From contig CAWAXG010000002.1 of the NCBI GenBank assembly GCA_963785755.1, forward strand, positions 62,001 to 126,000: 64,000 nt of DNA, in the 5' to 3' direction. The DNA is from JACCXG01 sp963785755. Lineage in GTDB: Bacteria; Acidobacteriota; Vicinamibacteria; Vicinamibacterales; 2-12-FULL-66-21. The notes beneath the pieces were generated by a model. That model was not told the origin of the DNA, ran no database searches, and saw nothing but the letters and a program-made list of their open reading frames with translations. How positions within the stretch are numbered: position 1 is the stretch's first letter; each line of letters starts with the position of its first letter. Position numbers and translations under genes: made by a program. Positions 1 through 7,773 of this stretch are shown here, one piece after another.

Positions 1-91
1 CCTTCGCCCGGTACACCTCACCCATGCCGCCTGCGCCGAGCAGACCGACGATCTCATAGGAACCCAGCTGCGTGCCGGGAGCGAGCGGCAT
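1..91 (-). CDS. Ser/Thr protein kinase, N-terminal fragment cut by the window edge
   Basis: Only about the first 30 codons are present. Translation begins MPLAPGTQLGSYEIVGLLG and continues into the glycine-rich loop GAGGMGEVYRAK, the ATP-binding hairpin of Hanks-type kinases of the PknB class. The ATG is supported by the usual short lead (PGTxLGxYEI) before the loop in this family. The same N-terminal pattern recurs in four other kinase genes here. The remaining domains lie outside the window, so the C-terminal output module cannot be known. Confidence 0.8.
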   Translation of the reverse strand, partial: MPLAPGTQLGSYEIVGLLGAGGMGEVYRAK

Positions 92-138
92 CGAGCGTGA
101 TTATAACCGCAGCGGCTGAGCTTAGGGGGGCCATGCGG

Positions 139-1011
139 CTACGTGCGCACGGACACCCGTTCGGCGTGGGGCTTCGGCGCGAACAGCTCGTACGCTTCGC
201 GGTTGCCGTAGAACGTCCGCTCGATCGCGGTCCAGCGTCCCGTCTCTTTTACCTCGCGCGCCAAATCGCGAAGCGCGCCCAGCATCGCCAGCATCGCCGT
301 GTGCCCGAGGCTGACGCGGCTGGCACCGGCGGCGAACAGCGCCTCCGCCGCGGGTGCGCCGGGGAGCGCCATCAGGCTGAGCGGCCCGCCGAGACCGTCG
401 GCGACCCGACGCACTACGTCAGGGTCGACGAGGAGCGGCACGAATACCAGATCGGCCCCCGCCCCGAGATACGCGCGGCCCCGCTCCACGGTCATCGAGA
501 CGCGCTCCTCGACGTCGCGCCCGAGCCCCAGCATGAACGTGTCGGTCCGTGCGTTGATCACCAGCGCGATGCCGTGACGGTCGGCGGCGGCACGCGCCGC
601 CTCGAGTCGGCGCATCTGATCGCCGACGCTGAAGAGCGGTGATTCTCCCGGGACGCCGCTGTCTTCGAGATTGACGCCCGCGGCGCCGGCCTCGAGCACC
701 GCCTCCACAGTCGACGCGACATCGTCTGGCGCGGGTCCGTACCCCGCTTCGATGTCAGCCGTGACCGGACACGCGACCGCATTGACGATCGTGCGGATCT
801 CTTCGAGCATGGCGTCCCGCGTGATCTGCTGTCCGTCCCGGAGCCCGCGGGCATACGCGATACCGGCGCTCGTCGTCCCGATCGCCGCGAATCCGGCCGC
901 CTCGAAGATGCGGGCGCTGGCGGCATCCCAGGCGTTGGGCAGCAGCAGTCGTCCGGCGCGATTGAGCTCGCGGAAGCGGTTCGCGAGCAGCGTGTGGTTC
1001 GATCGTTCCAT
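139..1011 (-). CDS. Isocitrate lyase/PEP mutase family protein
   Basis: A 290-residue TIM-barrel protein of the PEP mutase/isocitrate lyase superfamily, whose members make or break C-C or P-C bonds in small carboxylic acids. The N-terminus (LLPNAWDAASARIFEAAGF) is typical of the PEP_mutase subgroup, and the Mg-binding strand DIEAGYG followed by GVNLEDS is present. The methylisocitrate or isocitrate lyase signature KKCGH is absent, so the substrate is uncertain; 2-methylisocitrate or oxaloacetate-like substrates are possible. A longer start exists upstream, but the ATG used has GGAGAG a few bases before it and matches the family N-terminus. It is divergent from the TonB receptor gene and stands alone. 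Confidence 0.85.
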   Translation of the reverse strand: MERSNHTLLANRFRELNRAGRLLLPNAWDAASARIFEAAGFAAIGTTSAGIAYARGLRDGQQITRDAMLEEIRTIVNAVACPVTADIEAGYGPAPDDVASTVEAVLEAGAAGVNLEDSGVPGESPLFSVGDQMRRLEAARAAADRHGIALVINARTDTFMLGLGRDVEERVSMTVERGRAYLGAGADLVFVPLLVDPDVVRRVADGLGGPLSLMALPGAPAAEALFAAGASRVSLGHTAMLAMLGALRDLAREVKETGRWTAIERTFYGNREAYELFAPKPHAERVSVRT

Positions 1012-1262
1012 GATGTCTCTCCGCAGCGTGGATTCAGGTTCCACATCATCATGCGCAGCGGCGCCGCCTGTTCGCTCGCGGTTTTCGGACACGGTCATCC
1101 AGCCGCGTCCGTCGGGCGGCCCGATCACCAGGATCGCGGTCAGCGCACAGCCGCGCGTGCGGGTCTAAACTTGATGCGCTTGGAGTAGTGGCCGAGGTTT
1201 ACCCCATGCCCAGCATGGCGGGCGCAGGTCCGTAAAGGTTGTGCCCTCAGACACAGACATGT

Positions 1263-3431
1263 ATGCGACAACGGTTTCTGGTCATCGGGGTCCTCATATG
1301 CCTTCACGTGCCGGTGCTCATCGGCCAGAACCCAAGCACCACGATTCGGGTTCAGGCGCGCGCTGCCGGCAAACCCGTTGCAGACGCTCAGGTCCTGGTG
1401 GCCGGAGTGACGCATCACACAGATGCGTCGGGTACCGTGACGATCGCGGTGACGCCTGGCAAAGTCGGGTTGACCGTCGTCAAGCCCGGCTACGTAACCG
1501 AGACCACCACGGTGCAGGTCGCGGCGGGCTCACAGCAGGACGTCATCGTGGACCTGCAGCCGGAGCCTGCGGTTGAAGAGACCGTCACGGTGGTCGCGAG
1601 CACGCGTACCGACAAGCGGCTCGATGACCAGCCGATGCGGGTCGAAGTCGTGCCCGGGGAGGAAGTCCAGGAAAAGCTCATGATGACGCCAGGCGACGTC
1701 TCGATGCTGCTCAACGAGACGAACGGCTTGCGGGTGCAGACGACGTCACCCTCGCTCGGCGGCGCGAACGTCCGCATTCAGGGCCTGCGCGGCAGGTATA
1801 CGCAGATTCTTGCCGACGGCCTGCCGCTGTACGGCGGTCAAACCGGGTCAATCGGGCTGCTGCAGATTCCACCCATGGATCTCGGGCAAGTAGAAGTCAT
1901 CAAGGGCGTGGCGTCCGCGCTGTACGGCATGTCGGCGATCGGCGGCGTGGTCAATCTCGTGTCGCGACGCCCGCCGGCCAAGGGTCACGAGGCGGAAGTG
2001 CTGGTGAATCAGACCAGCCATGTGGGCACCGATGTCGTCAACTGGCTCGCCGCTCCCCTCAGTCCCCACTGGGGCTACACCTTCGTCGGCGGAGGTCACT
2101 TCGCAGAACGATCCGATCTCGATGACGATGGGTGGACGGACCTGCCGATGTACCGCCGCGCGGTCGCGAGACCCCGCCTGTTCTGGGAGGATGGCCGCGG
2201 CAAGTCGCTGACGCTCGCCATGGGTGGCCTGGCCGAGGAACGCAGAGGCGGCACGATGCCCGGCTTCCGGATGCCGGACGGGCTGCCGTTCGAGGAGAAC
2301 CTCGAGACGACGCGCGTCGACGCCGGCGGGGTCATGAGAATTGCCACTTCGGGCGGCGTCGTCTACAGCGCACGGGGAAGCGGCACGCATCAGGCGCACA
2401 CGCACACGTTCGGGCCCGACGTCGAGCGCGACACTCACCAGACCATCTTTGGTGAGGTGTCAGCGACCGGGACCGCTGGCCGTCACACGTGGGTGGCTGG
2501 CGGAGCGCTGCAGTTCGAGCGCTATGACTCTCGCGATGTGCCCCGGTTCAACTACACCTACAACGTCCCGGGCGTGTTCGTGCAGGACGACTTCGCGGCC
2601 GCGAAATGGATCACGGTCTCGGCAAGTGCTCGTGTCGATCGGCACAACGAGTTCGGGACGTTCGCGAGTCCTCGGATCTCGGTGCTGTTGCGGCCGTCCG
2701 ATCCGTGGACGCTCCGTGCATCGGGAGGACGCGGGTATTTCGCACCAACGCCGTTTACCGAGGAGACAGAGGCCACGGGTCTCTCGCGAATCGCGCCGCT
2801 CGGAGACTTGGATGCGGAGCAGGCCGACAGCTTCTCGGCCGACGTGACCTGGTCGCGCGCGCCGTTCGAAGTCACCGCGACCTTCTTCTATTCCCGGATC
2901 GACGGAGCGCTGGCCGTCGTCGAGACCGGCCGTTCGGATTTTCCCGTCGCGATTGTCAATGGCGATGGGCTCACGCAAACTCGCGGGACCGAGCTGATCG
3001 CACGCCGCCACGTCGAGGGCTTCGATTTGATCCTGACCCACATGTACCTCTGGTCGACGGAGCCCAATCCAGATGCTCCAGGTCTTCGCGAGACCCCCCT
3101 GAACCCGCGCCACTCGGCGACCTTCGATCTGCTTCGTGAGATCGGTCCGGCGCGCGTCGGATTCGAGGTGTTCTACACCGGCCGCCAGTCTCTCGACGAC
3201 AATCCGTATCGCGACCGCGGCTTTCCGCACGTGCTCTTCGGCGGACTCATCGATTGGGCCGTCGGCCGCGCCCGGATTTTCTTGAACGTCGAAAATCTCG
3301 GCGACGTTCGTCAGACGCGGGAGGATCCGTTGGTCCGGCCGGCCAGAGCTCCTGATGGCCGGTGGACCGTCGACGCGTGGGCGCCGCTCGAAGGGCGGAC
3401 GTTCAACGGCGGCGTGCGGATACGATTCTGA
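1263..3431 (+). CDS. TonB-dependent outer-membrane receptor with N-terminal carboxypeptidase-regulatory-like domain
   Basis: A 722-residue receptor with a signal peptide (MRQRFLVIGVLICLHVPVLI), a beta-sandwich CarboxypepD_reg-like domain (about residues 25-100), then a plug domain (VEVVPGEEVQE, GLRGRYTQILADGLPLYGG, VEVIKGVASALYGMSAIGG) and a beta-barrel ending in an aromatic-terminated strand (GGVRIRF). The plug and barrel resemble FepA/CirA-type siderophore or metal-complex receptors. The ATG used gives a clean signal peptide; a TTG eight codons earlier is in frame. The following methyltransferase gene lies in the same direction within 100 bp and may be co-transcribed. No substrate can be read from the sequence. 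Confidence 0.9.
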   Translation: MRQRFLVIGVLICLHVPVLIGQNPSTTIRVQARAAGKPVADAQVLVAGVTHHTDASGTVTIAVTPGKVGLTVVKPGYVTETTTVQVAAGSQQDVIVDLQPEPAVEETVTVVASTRTDKRLDDQPMRVEVVPGEEVQEKLMMTPGDVSMLLNETNGLRVQTTSPSLGGANVRIQGLRGRYTQILADGLPLYGGQTGSIGLLQIPPMDLGQVEVIKGVASALYGMSAIGGVVNLVSRRPPAKGHEAEVLVNQTSHVGTDVVNWLAAPLSPHWGYTFVGGGHFAERSDLDDDGWTDLPMYRRAVARPRLFWEDGRGKSLTLAMGGLAEERRGGTMPGFRMPDGLPFEENLETTRVDAGGVMRIATSGGVVYSARGSGTHQAHTHTFGPDVERDTHQTIFGEVSATGTAGRHTWVAGGALQFERYDSRDVPRFNYTYNVPGVFVQDDFAAAKWITVSASARVDRHNEFGTFASPRISVLLRPSDPWTLRASGGRGYFAPTPFTEETEATGLSRIAPLGDLDAEQADSFSADVTWSRAPFEVTATFFYSRIDGALAVVETGRSDFPVAIVNGDGLTQTRGTELIARRHVEGFDLILTHMYLWSTEPNPDAPGLRETPLNPRHSATFDLLREIGPARVGFEVFYTGRQSLDDNPYRDRGFPHVLFGGLIDWAVGRARIFLNVENLGDVRQTREDPLVRPARAPDGRWTVDAWAPLEGRTFNGGVRIRF

Positions 3432-3520
3432 AAACCTCGTTCGATGTTCACCGGCTACTCACGAGCAATCCACGGCTACCCTGGGCGGACCCGCGAGAAG
3501 AGCATTGCTATCATGCGTTG

Positions 3521-4078
3521 ATGCGGTTGGCTGACGCGGTCGAGATGCTCGCGGACAGCGGCGTCGAGGCTCTCGGCCCCACGACATGGGCTGATCTGGG
3601 ATGCGGCGATGGCACCTTCACCCTCGCGCTCGCCTCTCTGCTCGCCGCCGGCAGCACCATTCACGCCATGGACCGCGACGCCTCGGCGCTTCGGCACATT
3701 CCGCGGGCGCACCATGATGTCCGCCTCGAGACGCACCGAGGAGACTTCACGAGCCAGAAGTGGCCGTTCGGAGATCTGGAGGGCATCCTCATGGCCAACT
3801 CCCTCCACTATGTCGAAGACCAGCCGGCGTTCATTCGCGCGTGCGAGTCGCGGATGCCATCGCAGCGACGTTTCCTGATCGTGGAGTACGACACGCGCGA
3901 GGCCAGCCGATGGGTCCCGCAGCCGGTGAGTCAGACCAGACTGAGCGCCCTGTTCTCATCGGCCGGCTATCGGTCGATCAGGATGTTGCGCTCGCGTCCC
4001 TCGGTCTACCGGCGGGCGTCGCTCTACTCCGCCTTGATTCAGGGTACCGCAGCGCCGGCCGAGGTTCGTCGCGTGTGA
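3521..4078 (+). CDS. Class I SAM-dependent methyltransferase
   Basis: About 185 residues with a Rossmann-fold methyltransferase core. Motif I is WADLGCGDGTFTLAL; an acidic residue after strand 2 (AMDRDA) would bind the ribose of SAM; motif post-I/IV appears as GILMANSLHYV and is followed by FLIVEYDT. The fold and order match Methyltransf_11/25. The frame stays open upstream into the receptor gene, so the start is not certain; the ATG chosen precedes the first family-like helix, and a longer form beginning just after the receptor stop would add about 30 residues. The substrate is unknown; C- or N-methylation of a small molecule is as likely as any other. Confidence 0.7.
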   Translation: MRLADAVEMLADSGVEALGPTTWADLGCGDGTFTLALASLLAAGSTIHAMDRDASALRHIPRAHHDVRLETHRGDFTSQKWPFGDLEGILMANSLHYVEDQPAFIRACESRMPSQRRFLIVEYDTREASRWVPQPVSQTRLSALFSSAGYRSIRMLRSRPSVYRRASLYSALIQGTAAPAEVRRV

Positions 4079-4131
4079 GTCGCCGCTCGACTTGAAGTGC
4101 GGATGGTGGAGTCGACGCTGACGCTCAGACC

Positions 4132-4860
4132 CTAGCGAACGCCGCGCCACAGCATCGCTCCCCCGAGGAGCGCCAGCACGAGGGCGAGCACTCGGTGAAA
4201 CCACGCCTCTGCGATCCGAGCAAGCATCCGGTTGCCTAACACCGTTCCAACCGTCACGCCGAGCGCGGCGAGTGCGATCCAGGGCACTATCTCTGATAGT
4301 TCTCGGGCCTGCATCATCAGATAGACCGGCATGCGGGCGCCGTCAACCACGAGTCCGATTGCCGTGGCCGTGGCGACAAAGCGGTGTTTGGAGAGATCGA
4401 ATCCGAGCAGGGCGGCGGATCGCAGCCCGCCTTGATTCCCAACCAACCCACCCAGCAAGCCCGACACGGCGCCCGCGATCCAGGCCACCGGGCCGCGAAA
4501 ACGCATACGGCGGGCGAGCCCGGTCAGTTCGCTGACCGCCGCGAACAGGAGCAGGACGCCGAAGCTGACGTTGAGCCAGCGATTGCTGGCCCGGCTCTGG
4601 AGGAGGGCTCCAATCAAGCCTCCTGCCGCGCTGGTCAACCCGAAGCTCCAGAAGACCCGGCGATCGATGCCGCCCGAGAGCAGCCAAAAGCGAACAGCGG
4701 TGCCAATCACGTGGGGCACTGAAACGGCGGCGACCGCCAGGCGCGTATCGACCTGAAGGGCGAAGACCGGTATCAGCAGGCTTCCAATGCCAAAGCCCGT
4801 GACGGCCGCGATGCCACCGGCGATAGCGGAAACGACCAGGATGAGCGCTTCAGGCCACAC
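4132..4860 (-). CDS. TauE/SafE family permease
   Basis: A 242-residue inner-membrane protein with about eight hydrophobic segments in two related halves. The first helix carries GGIAAVTGFGIGSLLIPV and the second half AGAVSGLLGGLVGNQGG; this glycine-rich duplicated motif defines the TauE/SafE (DUF81) family, which exports sulfite, sulfoacetate or related organosulfonates. It uses a GTG start; no in-frame ATG lies close upstream. It is convergent with the methyltransferase and divergent from the DUF1479 gene. No sulfur-metabolism gene is adjacent, so the substrate is inferred only from the family. Confidence 0.88.
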   Translation of the reverse strand: MWPEALILVVSAIAGGIAAVTGFGIGSLLIPVFALQVDTRLAVAAVSVPHVIGTAVRFWLLSGGIDRRVFWSFGLTSAAGGLIGALLQSRASNRWLNVSFGVLLLFAAVSELTGLARRMRFRGPVAWIAGAVSGLLGGLVGNQGGLRSAALLGFDLSKHRFVATATAIGLVVDGARMPVYLMMQARELSEIVPWIALAALGVTVGTVLGNRMLARIAEAWFHRVLALVLALLGGAMLWRGVR

Positions 4861-4989
4861 GATGCCGGCTCCGATGCGGCCAAGACGACCCGAACCGCGC
4901 GTCAGCCCGGCGCGGCGCGCTCCCGAACATGATCTGAAACGCCGACGTCATTGGTCAGTCCGATGGTACTCCGTGCGTTTGGGGATGGG

Positions 4990-5006
4990 CTCGTTCCTGG
5001 AACGAG
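4990..5006. promoter_or_regulatory. Palindrome CTCGTTCC-T-GGAACGAG upstream of the DUF1479 gene
   Basis: Two perfect 8-bp arms separated by one base lie about 85 bp before the DUF1479 start and 130 bp before the divergent TauE gene. The same arms occur with no spacer near 12774. The position in a divergent promoter region fits an operator for a dimeric repressor, but no cognate regulator is evident. Confidence 0.35.
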
Positions 5007-5091
5007 TGACTGGCGCGCGTTCAATCTCGGCCGACATCTGGCAATCCGCATTAGACTCGCGCCATGCGCGTGGAATGGAGGAGGACGAGCC

Positions 5092-6321
5092 ATGGCCGGT
5101 GTTGAGGTCAACGTGCGGGACCAGATCGTCGCATTCAAGCGCACGCTGGCGCCGAATCGCGAGCGGTTGAAACGCGCCTACGCGGAGGTGAAGGACCACG
5201 TCAGCCGCTCCGCCGACAGAATCCTCAGCGATGTCGCTGGCGGACGGCCGGTGGTGCCAGAGCTCGACTATCGAGACATCCGTGACGGCAAGGTCTCGGA
5301 CGCAGCGCGCCAGTCGATTCGGAACAGCGGGTGCGCCGTGATCCGCGGGGTCTTCCCCGCCGCGAGCGCGAGCGGCTGGTTCGCGGAGCTCGGCGAGTAC
5401 CTCGAGACGAACCGCTATCAGGAACGCGAAGTCGAGAAGCGGAGCCTCGACAAGTACTTCTCGTCGCTGAAGGCTGGCACGCCGCAGATCTTCAACGTGT
5501 ACTGGTCCAGGCCGCAGGTGATGGCGCGGCAGGATGCGAAGCTTGCCGAGACGCGGGCCTTTCTCGATCGGCTGTGGAAATACGACGGCATGTTCGATCC
5601 CGACCGGCAGTGCACGTATGCCGACCGGGTCCGGCGGCGGCAGCCTGGCGACAAGACGCTTGGCATCTCCCCCCACATGGACGCGGGGACGGTCGAGCGC
5701 TGGATCGACCCCGGCTATCAGAAGGTGTACGAACACATCTTCGCCGGGGACTGGCGCGGACATGACGCGTTCGACGCCAGGCACCGGCTGAACACCCGTG
5801 AGATTCCATCGCCGGCGGTGTGCAGCATGTTCCGAACCTATCAGGGTTGGACCGCGCTGACGCGGCAAGGGCCCAGAGACGGCACTCTTCGTCTCATCCC
5901 CATCGCCGCGGGCATTGCCTACGTGCTCCTGCGCGCACTCCAGGACGACGTGGACGAGGGAGATCTGTGCGGGGCGGCGCCAGGGCGTGCGCTCGGCGTC
6001 AGCGTCGAGTGGCACCCGGAGCTCATCACCGCGCTGGTCTCAATCCCTGAGGTCATGCCCGGCGATACGGTGTTCTGGCACACCGACATCTGCCATGCCG
6101 TCGGCGACGAACACGCGGGCAGCGAATACGCCAGTGTCATCTACATCGGATCCGCGCCCGACTGCCCGAAGAATCGCGCCTACCTGCCGAAACAGCGGGA
6201 GGCCTTTCTCCAGGGTCGATCGGCTCCGGACTTCGCGGCCATGGACTTCGAAGTGGACTTCAAGGGGCGTGCGACGGTGGAGGACCTGACGGATCTCGGG
6301 CGCGCCCAGATGGGCTTTTGA
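5092..6321 (+). CDS. DUF1479 (YbiU-like) putative Fe(II)/2-oxoglutarate oxygenase
   Basis: A 409-residue protein matching the DUF1479 family, represented by E. coli YbiU and related to phytanoyl-CoA dioxygenase-type cupins. Candidate iron ligands are the H and D of SPHMDAGTVERW (around residue 200) and a distal His in FWHTDICHAVGDEH. Motifs such as CAVIRGVF and FNVYWSRPQ are family hallmarks. The ATG is well supported by a strong GGAGGAGG ribosome-binding site just upstream, although the frame is open for another 47 codons. It appears monocistronic. The biochemical role of the family is not established; oxidation of a small molecule is an inference from the fold. Confidence 0.88.
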   Translation: MAGVEVNVRDQIVAFKRTLAPNRERLKRAYAEVKDHVSRSADRILSDVAGGRPVVPELDYRDIRDGKVSDAARQSIRNSGCAVIRGVFPAASASGWFAELGEYLETNRYQEREVEKRSLDKYFSSLKAGTPQIFNVYWSRPQVMARQDAKLAETRAFLDRLWKYDGMFDPDRQCTYADRVRRRQPGDKTLGISPHMDAGTVERWIDPGYQKVYEHIFAGDWRGHDAFDARHRLNTREIPSPAVCSMFRTYQGWTALTRQGPRDGTLRLIPIAAGIAYVLLRALQDDVDEGDLCGAAPGRALGVSVEWHPELITALVSIPEVMPGDTVFWHTDICHAVGDEHAGSEYASVIYIGSAPDCPKNRAYLPKQREAFLQGRSAPDFAAMDFEVDFKGRATVEDLTDLGRAQMGF

Positions 6322-6363
6322 GCGGTCTACTTGTCGAATGCCGGGTTCGTGCTCGAGGTCGCG

Positions 6364-6711
6364 CTACCTGGATGCCGCGGCAGTGGCGGCGGCGAGCTTG
6401 ACCTCCGTCGCCATCATCATGGCCTTGCCATCCTTGCCTTTCGTCTCCATGGCCGTGACGACGACGCGCTCGCCGGCCTTGATGTCGTCCGCTTTGACCG
6501 GCGTCTTCCCGCGCAGGATTCTGGTCTTGTCGTTCAGGGTAATCGCCCACGTCTTTCCGTCCGTGGCTTTGACCTCCAGGTGATTGTCATGGCGTGTTGT
6601 CACGGTCCCCATCACTTTGTGGGGATGCCCTTCGTGGGCAGGCGCGGATCCGGGAATCGCCAGAGCGGCGACCATCGCGAATACGGCCGTGACGACCAAT
6701 CGTGCACGCAT
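6364..6711 (-). CDS. Small secreted DUF5666-like protein
   Basis: A 115-residue exported protein: signal peptide MRARLVVTAVFAMVAALA ending near PAHEGHPHK, then a single small beta-barrel-like domain with VMGTVTTRHDNHLEVKATDG and a KADDIKAGERVVVTA pattern typical of DUF5666/OB-like domains. The mature N-terminus is histidine-rich (HEGHPH), which suggests a metal-binding start. It is the last gene of a three-gene minus-strand operon with a cytochrome c and a YHS protein, 9 bp after the cytochrome stop. A role in metal handling in the periplasm is an inference from the histidines and context. Confidence 0.75.
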   Translation of the reverse strand: MRARLVVTAVFAMVAALAIPGSAPAHEGHPHKVMGTVTTRHDNHLEVKATDGKTWAITLNDKTRILRGKTPVKADDIKAGERVVVTAMETKGKDGKAMMMATEVKLAAATAAASR

Positions 6712-6720
6712 CGGTTCTCC

Positions 6721-7341
6721 TCAGTGTTTGTGTGGCGCCGCGGGTTTGGGCGGTGGCCGATCGGCGCCGCCCTTCAGGAATTCCTCCTCCGCGATTTGCT
6801 GGCGGATCTCGGCGGGTGACTTCGGATTGAGGGATTCCATTTCTACCAGCTCCTCGGGCGTCAGCTTCGGCAAGCGGCGGATGAAGTGCACGAGGTGCCA
6901 GCTGGCGCTTGCTCCCTCCTTCGTGCCAGTGCCCCACGCCGGCATCCCGGTGAAGCGGATGCCGTTTTCGATGATCCAGAACAGCTCGCCGTCCGACAGG
7001 TTCTGGGTCTGAGCGAGCCGCATGTCAGGGGCCTTCGGCCACATTCCCCGACCGGTCTCCGTGTTGCCGCTGCCATCGTTGGCGTGACAGAGCGCGCAGT
7101 GATCCGCGAAGTGGGCGCGTCCCTCGGCGAGAACTTCGACCGACTGCTCGACCGGATTGGTGAGTGACTTCGCCCGGCGGCCGATGGCCATGTTCCTGAC
7201 ACGTCGGGCCACGAACTCCTCAACCCGGCCCGGCTGTTCCCTGGCGCTGACTCCGCGGTTGACAACGTACCACAGCCCGATTGCGCCGACCATCAGGGCC
7301 AGGCCAAGCAGCAGCACGAAGGCTTTCAGCACGGATCGCAT
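6721..7341 (-). CDS. Membrane-anchored monohaem cytochrome c
   Basis: A 206-residue protein with an uncleaved-looking N-terminal helix (VLKAFVLLLGLALMVGAIGL) and one c-type haem motif CALCH near residue 85, with NDGSGNTETGRGMWPKAPDM after it and a distal Met in GIRFTGMPAWG as likely sixth ligand, as in class I cytochromes (Cytochrome_CBB3 type). The C-terminus is proline- and histidine-rich (PPPKPAAPHKH), possibly metal-binding. It starts 7 bp downstream of the YHS gene stop and is followed closely by the DUF5666-like gene. It probably passes electrons in the periplasm; the partner is not visible. Confidence 0.87.
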   Translation of the reverse strand: MRSVLKAFVLLLGLALMVGAIGLWYVVNRGVSAREQPGRVEEFVARRVRNMAIGRRAKSLTNPVEQSVEVLAEGRAHFADHCALCHANDGSGNTETGRGMWPKAPDMRLAQTQNLSDGELFWIIENGIRFTGMPAWGTGTKEGASASWHLVHFIRRLPKLTPEELVEMESLNPKSPAEIRQQIAEEEFLKGGADRPPPKPAAPHKH

Positions 7342-7348
7342 GCGCCCC

Positions 7349-7498
7349 TCATGGTTTTTTCACATAGTGCGCCGGGTTCGCGTCGAACCTCGTCTTGCAG
7401 CCGGTCGAGCAGAAGTAGTACGTCTTGCCCCCGTACTCACTCGTGCCGGCCGCCTTCGCCGGATCGACCTGCATCCCGCAGACGACATCTTTCTCCAT
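7349..7498 (-). CDS. Free-standing YHS domain protein, 49 residues
   Basis: A very small gene beginning MEKDVVCGMQVDPAKAAG and continuing through YGGKTYYFCSTGCKTRFDAN to a lysine-rich end. This is a complete YHS domain: the CGM motif and the FCSxGCKxxFxxNP motif give three cysteines expected to bind a metal. Such domains occur at the ends of copper or zinc P-type ATPases and as stand-alone proteins. It leads the operon with the cytochrome c and the His-rich secreted protein. The reading frame, family match over the whole length and tight spacing make it real despite its size. Confidence 0.85.
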   Translation of the reverse strand: MEKDVVCGMQVDPAKAAGTSEYGGKTYYFCSTGCKTRFDANPAHYVKKP

Positions 7499-7773
7499 GG
7501 GTCGCCTCCTCTGATTATCAACGCATGCGGCATCGGTCCGTTTTCCAGATGCTCAGCCGCTGGCAGCCTCGGGCGAATCCGGCTGGGCCAACGAGACCAG
7601 ATCTCCGATTGCTCCAGCCGGTGCAAGTGGGGTGCCCGTAACCACTCTTCGCGCATGAGGTCGCGGTCACGCGCATCACTGCCGAGAGCACAAGGGGTCG
7701 AAGGCGAAACTACGGACGAAAGTGGCCGGCGAGTCTGCGGCTGTGGCGACGTCGACCTGAGGCCGACGATCGC

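Noticed and set aside
4948..6015. A 355-codon minus-strand frame
   Set aside because: It is opposite the DUF1479 gene, which has a strong ribosome-binding site and full family similarity.
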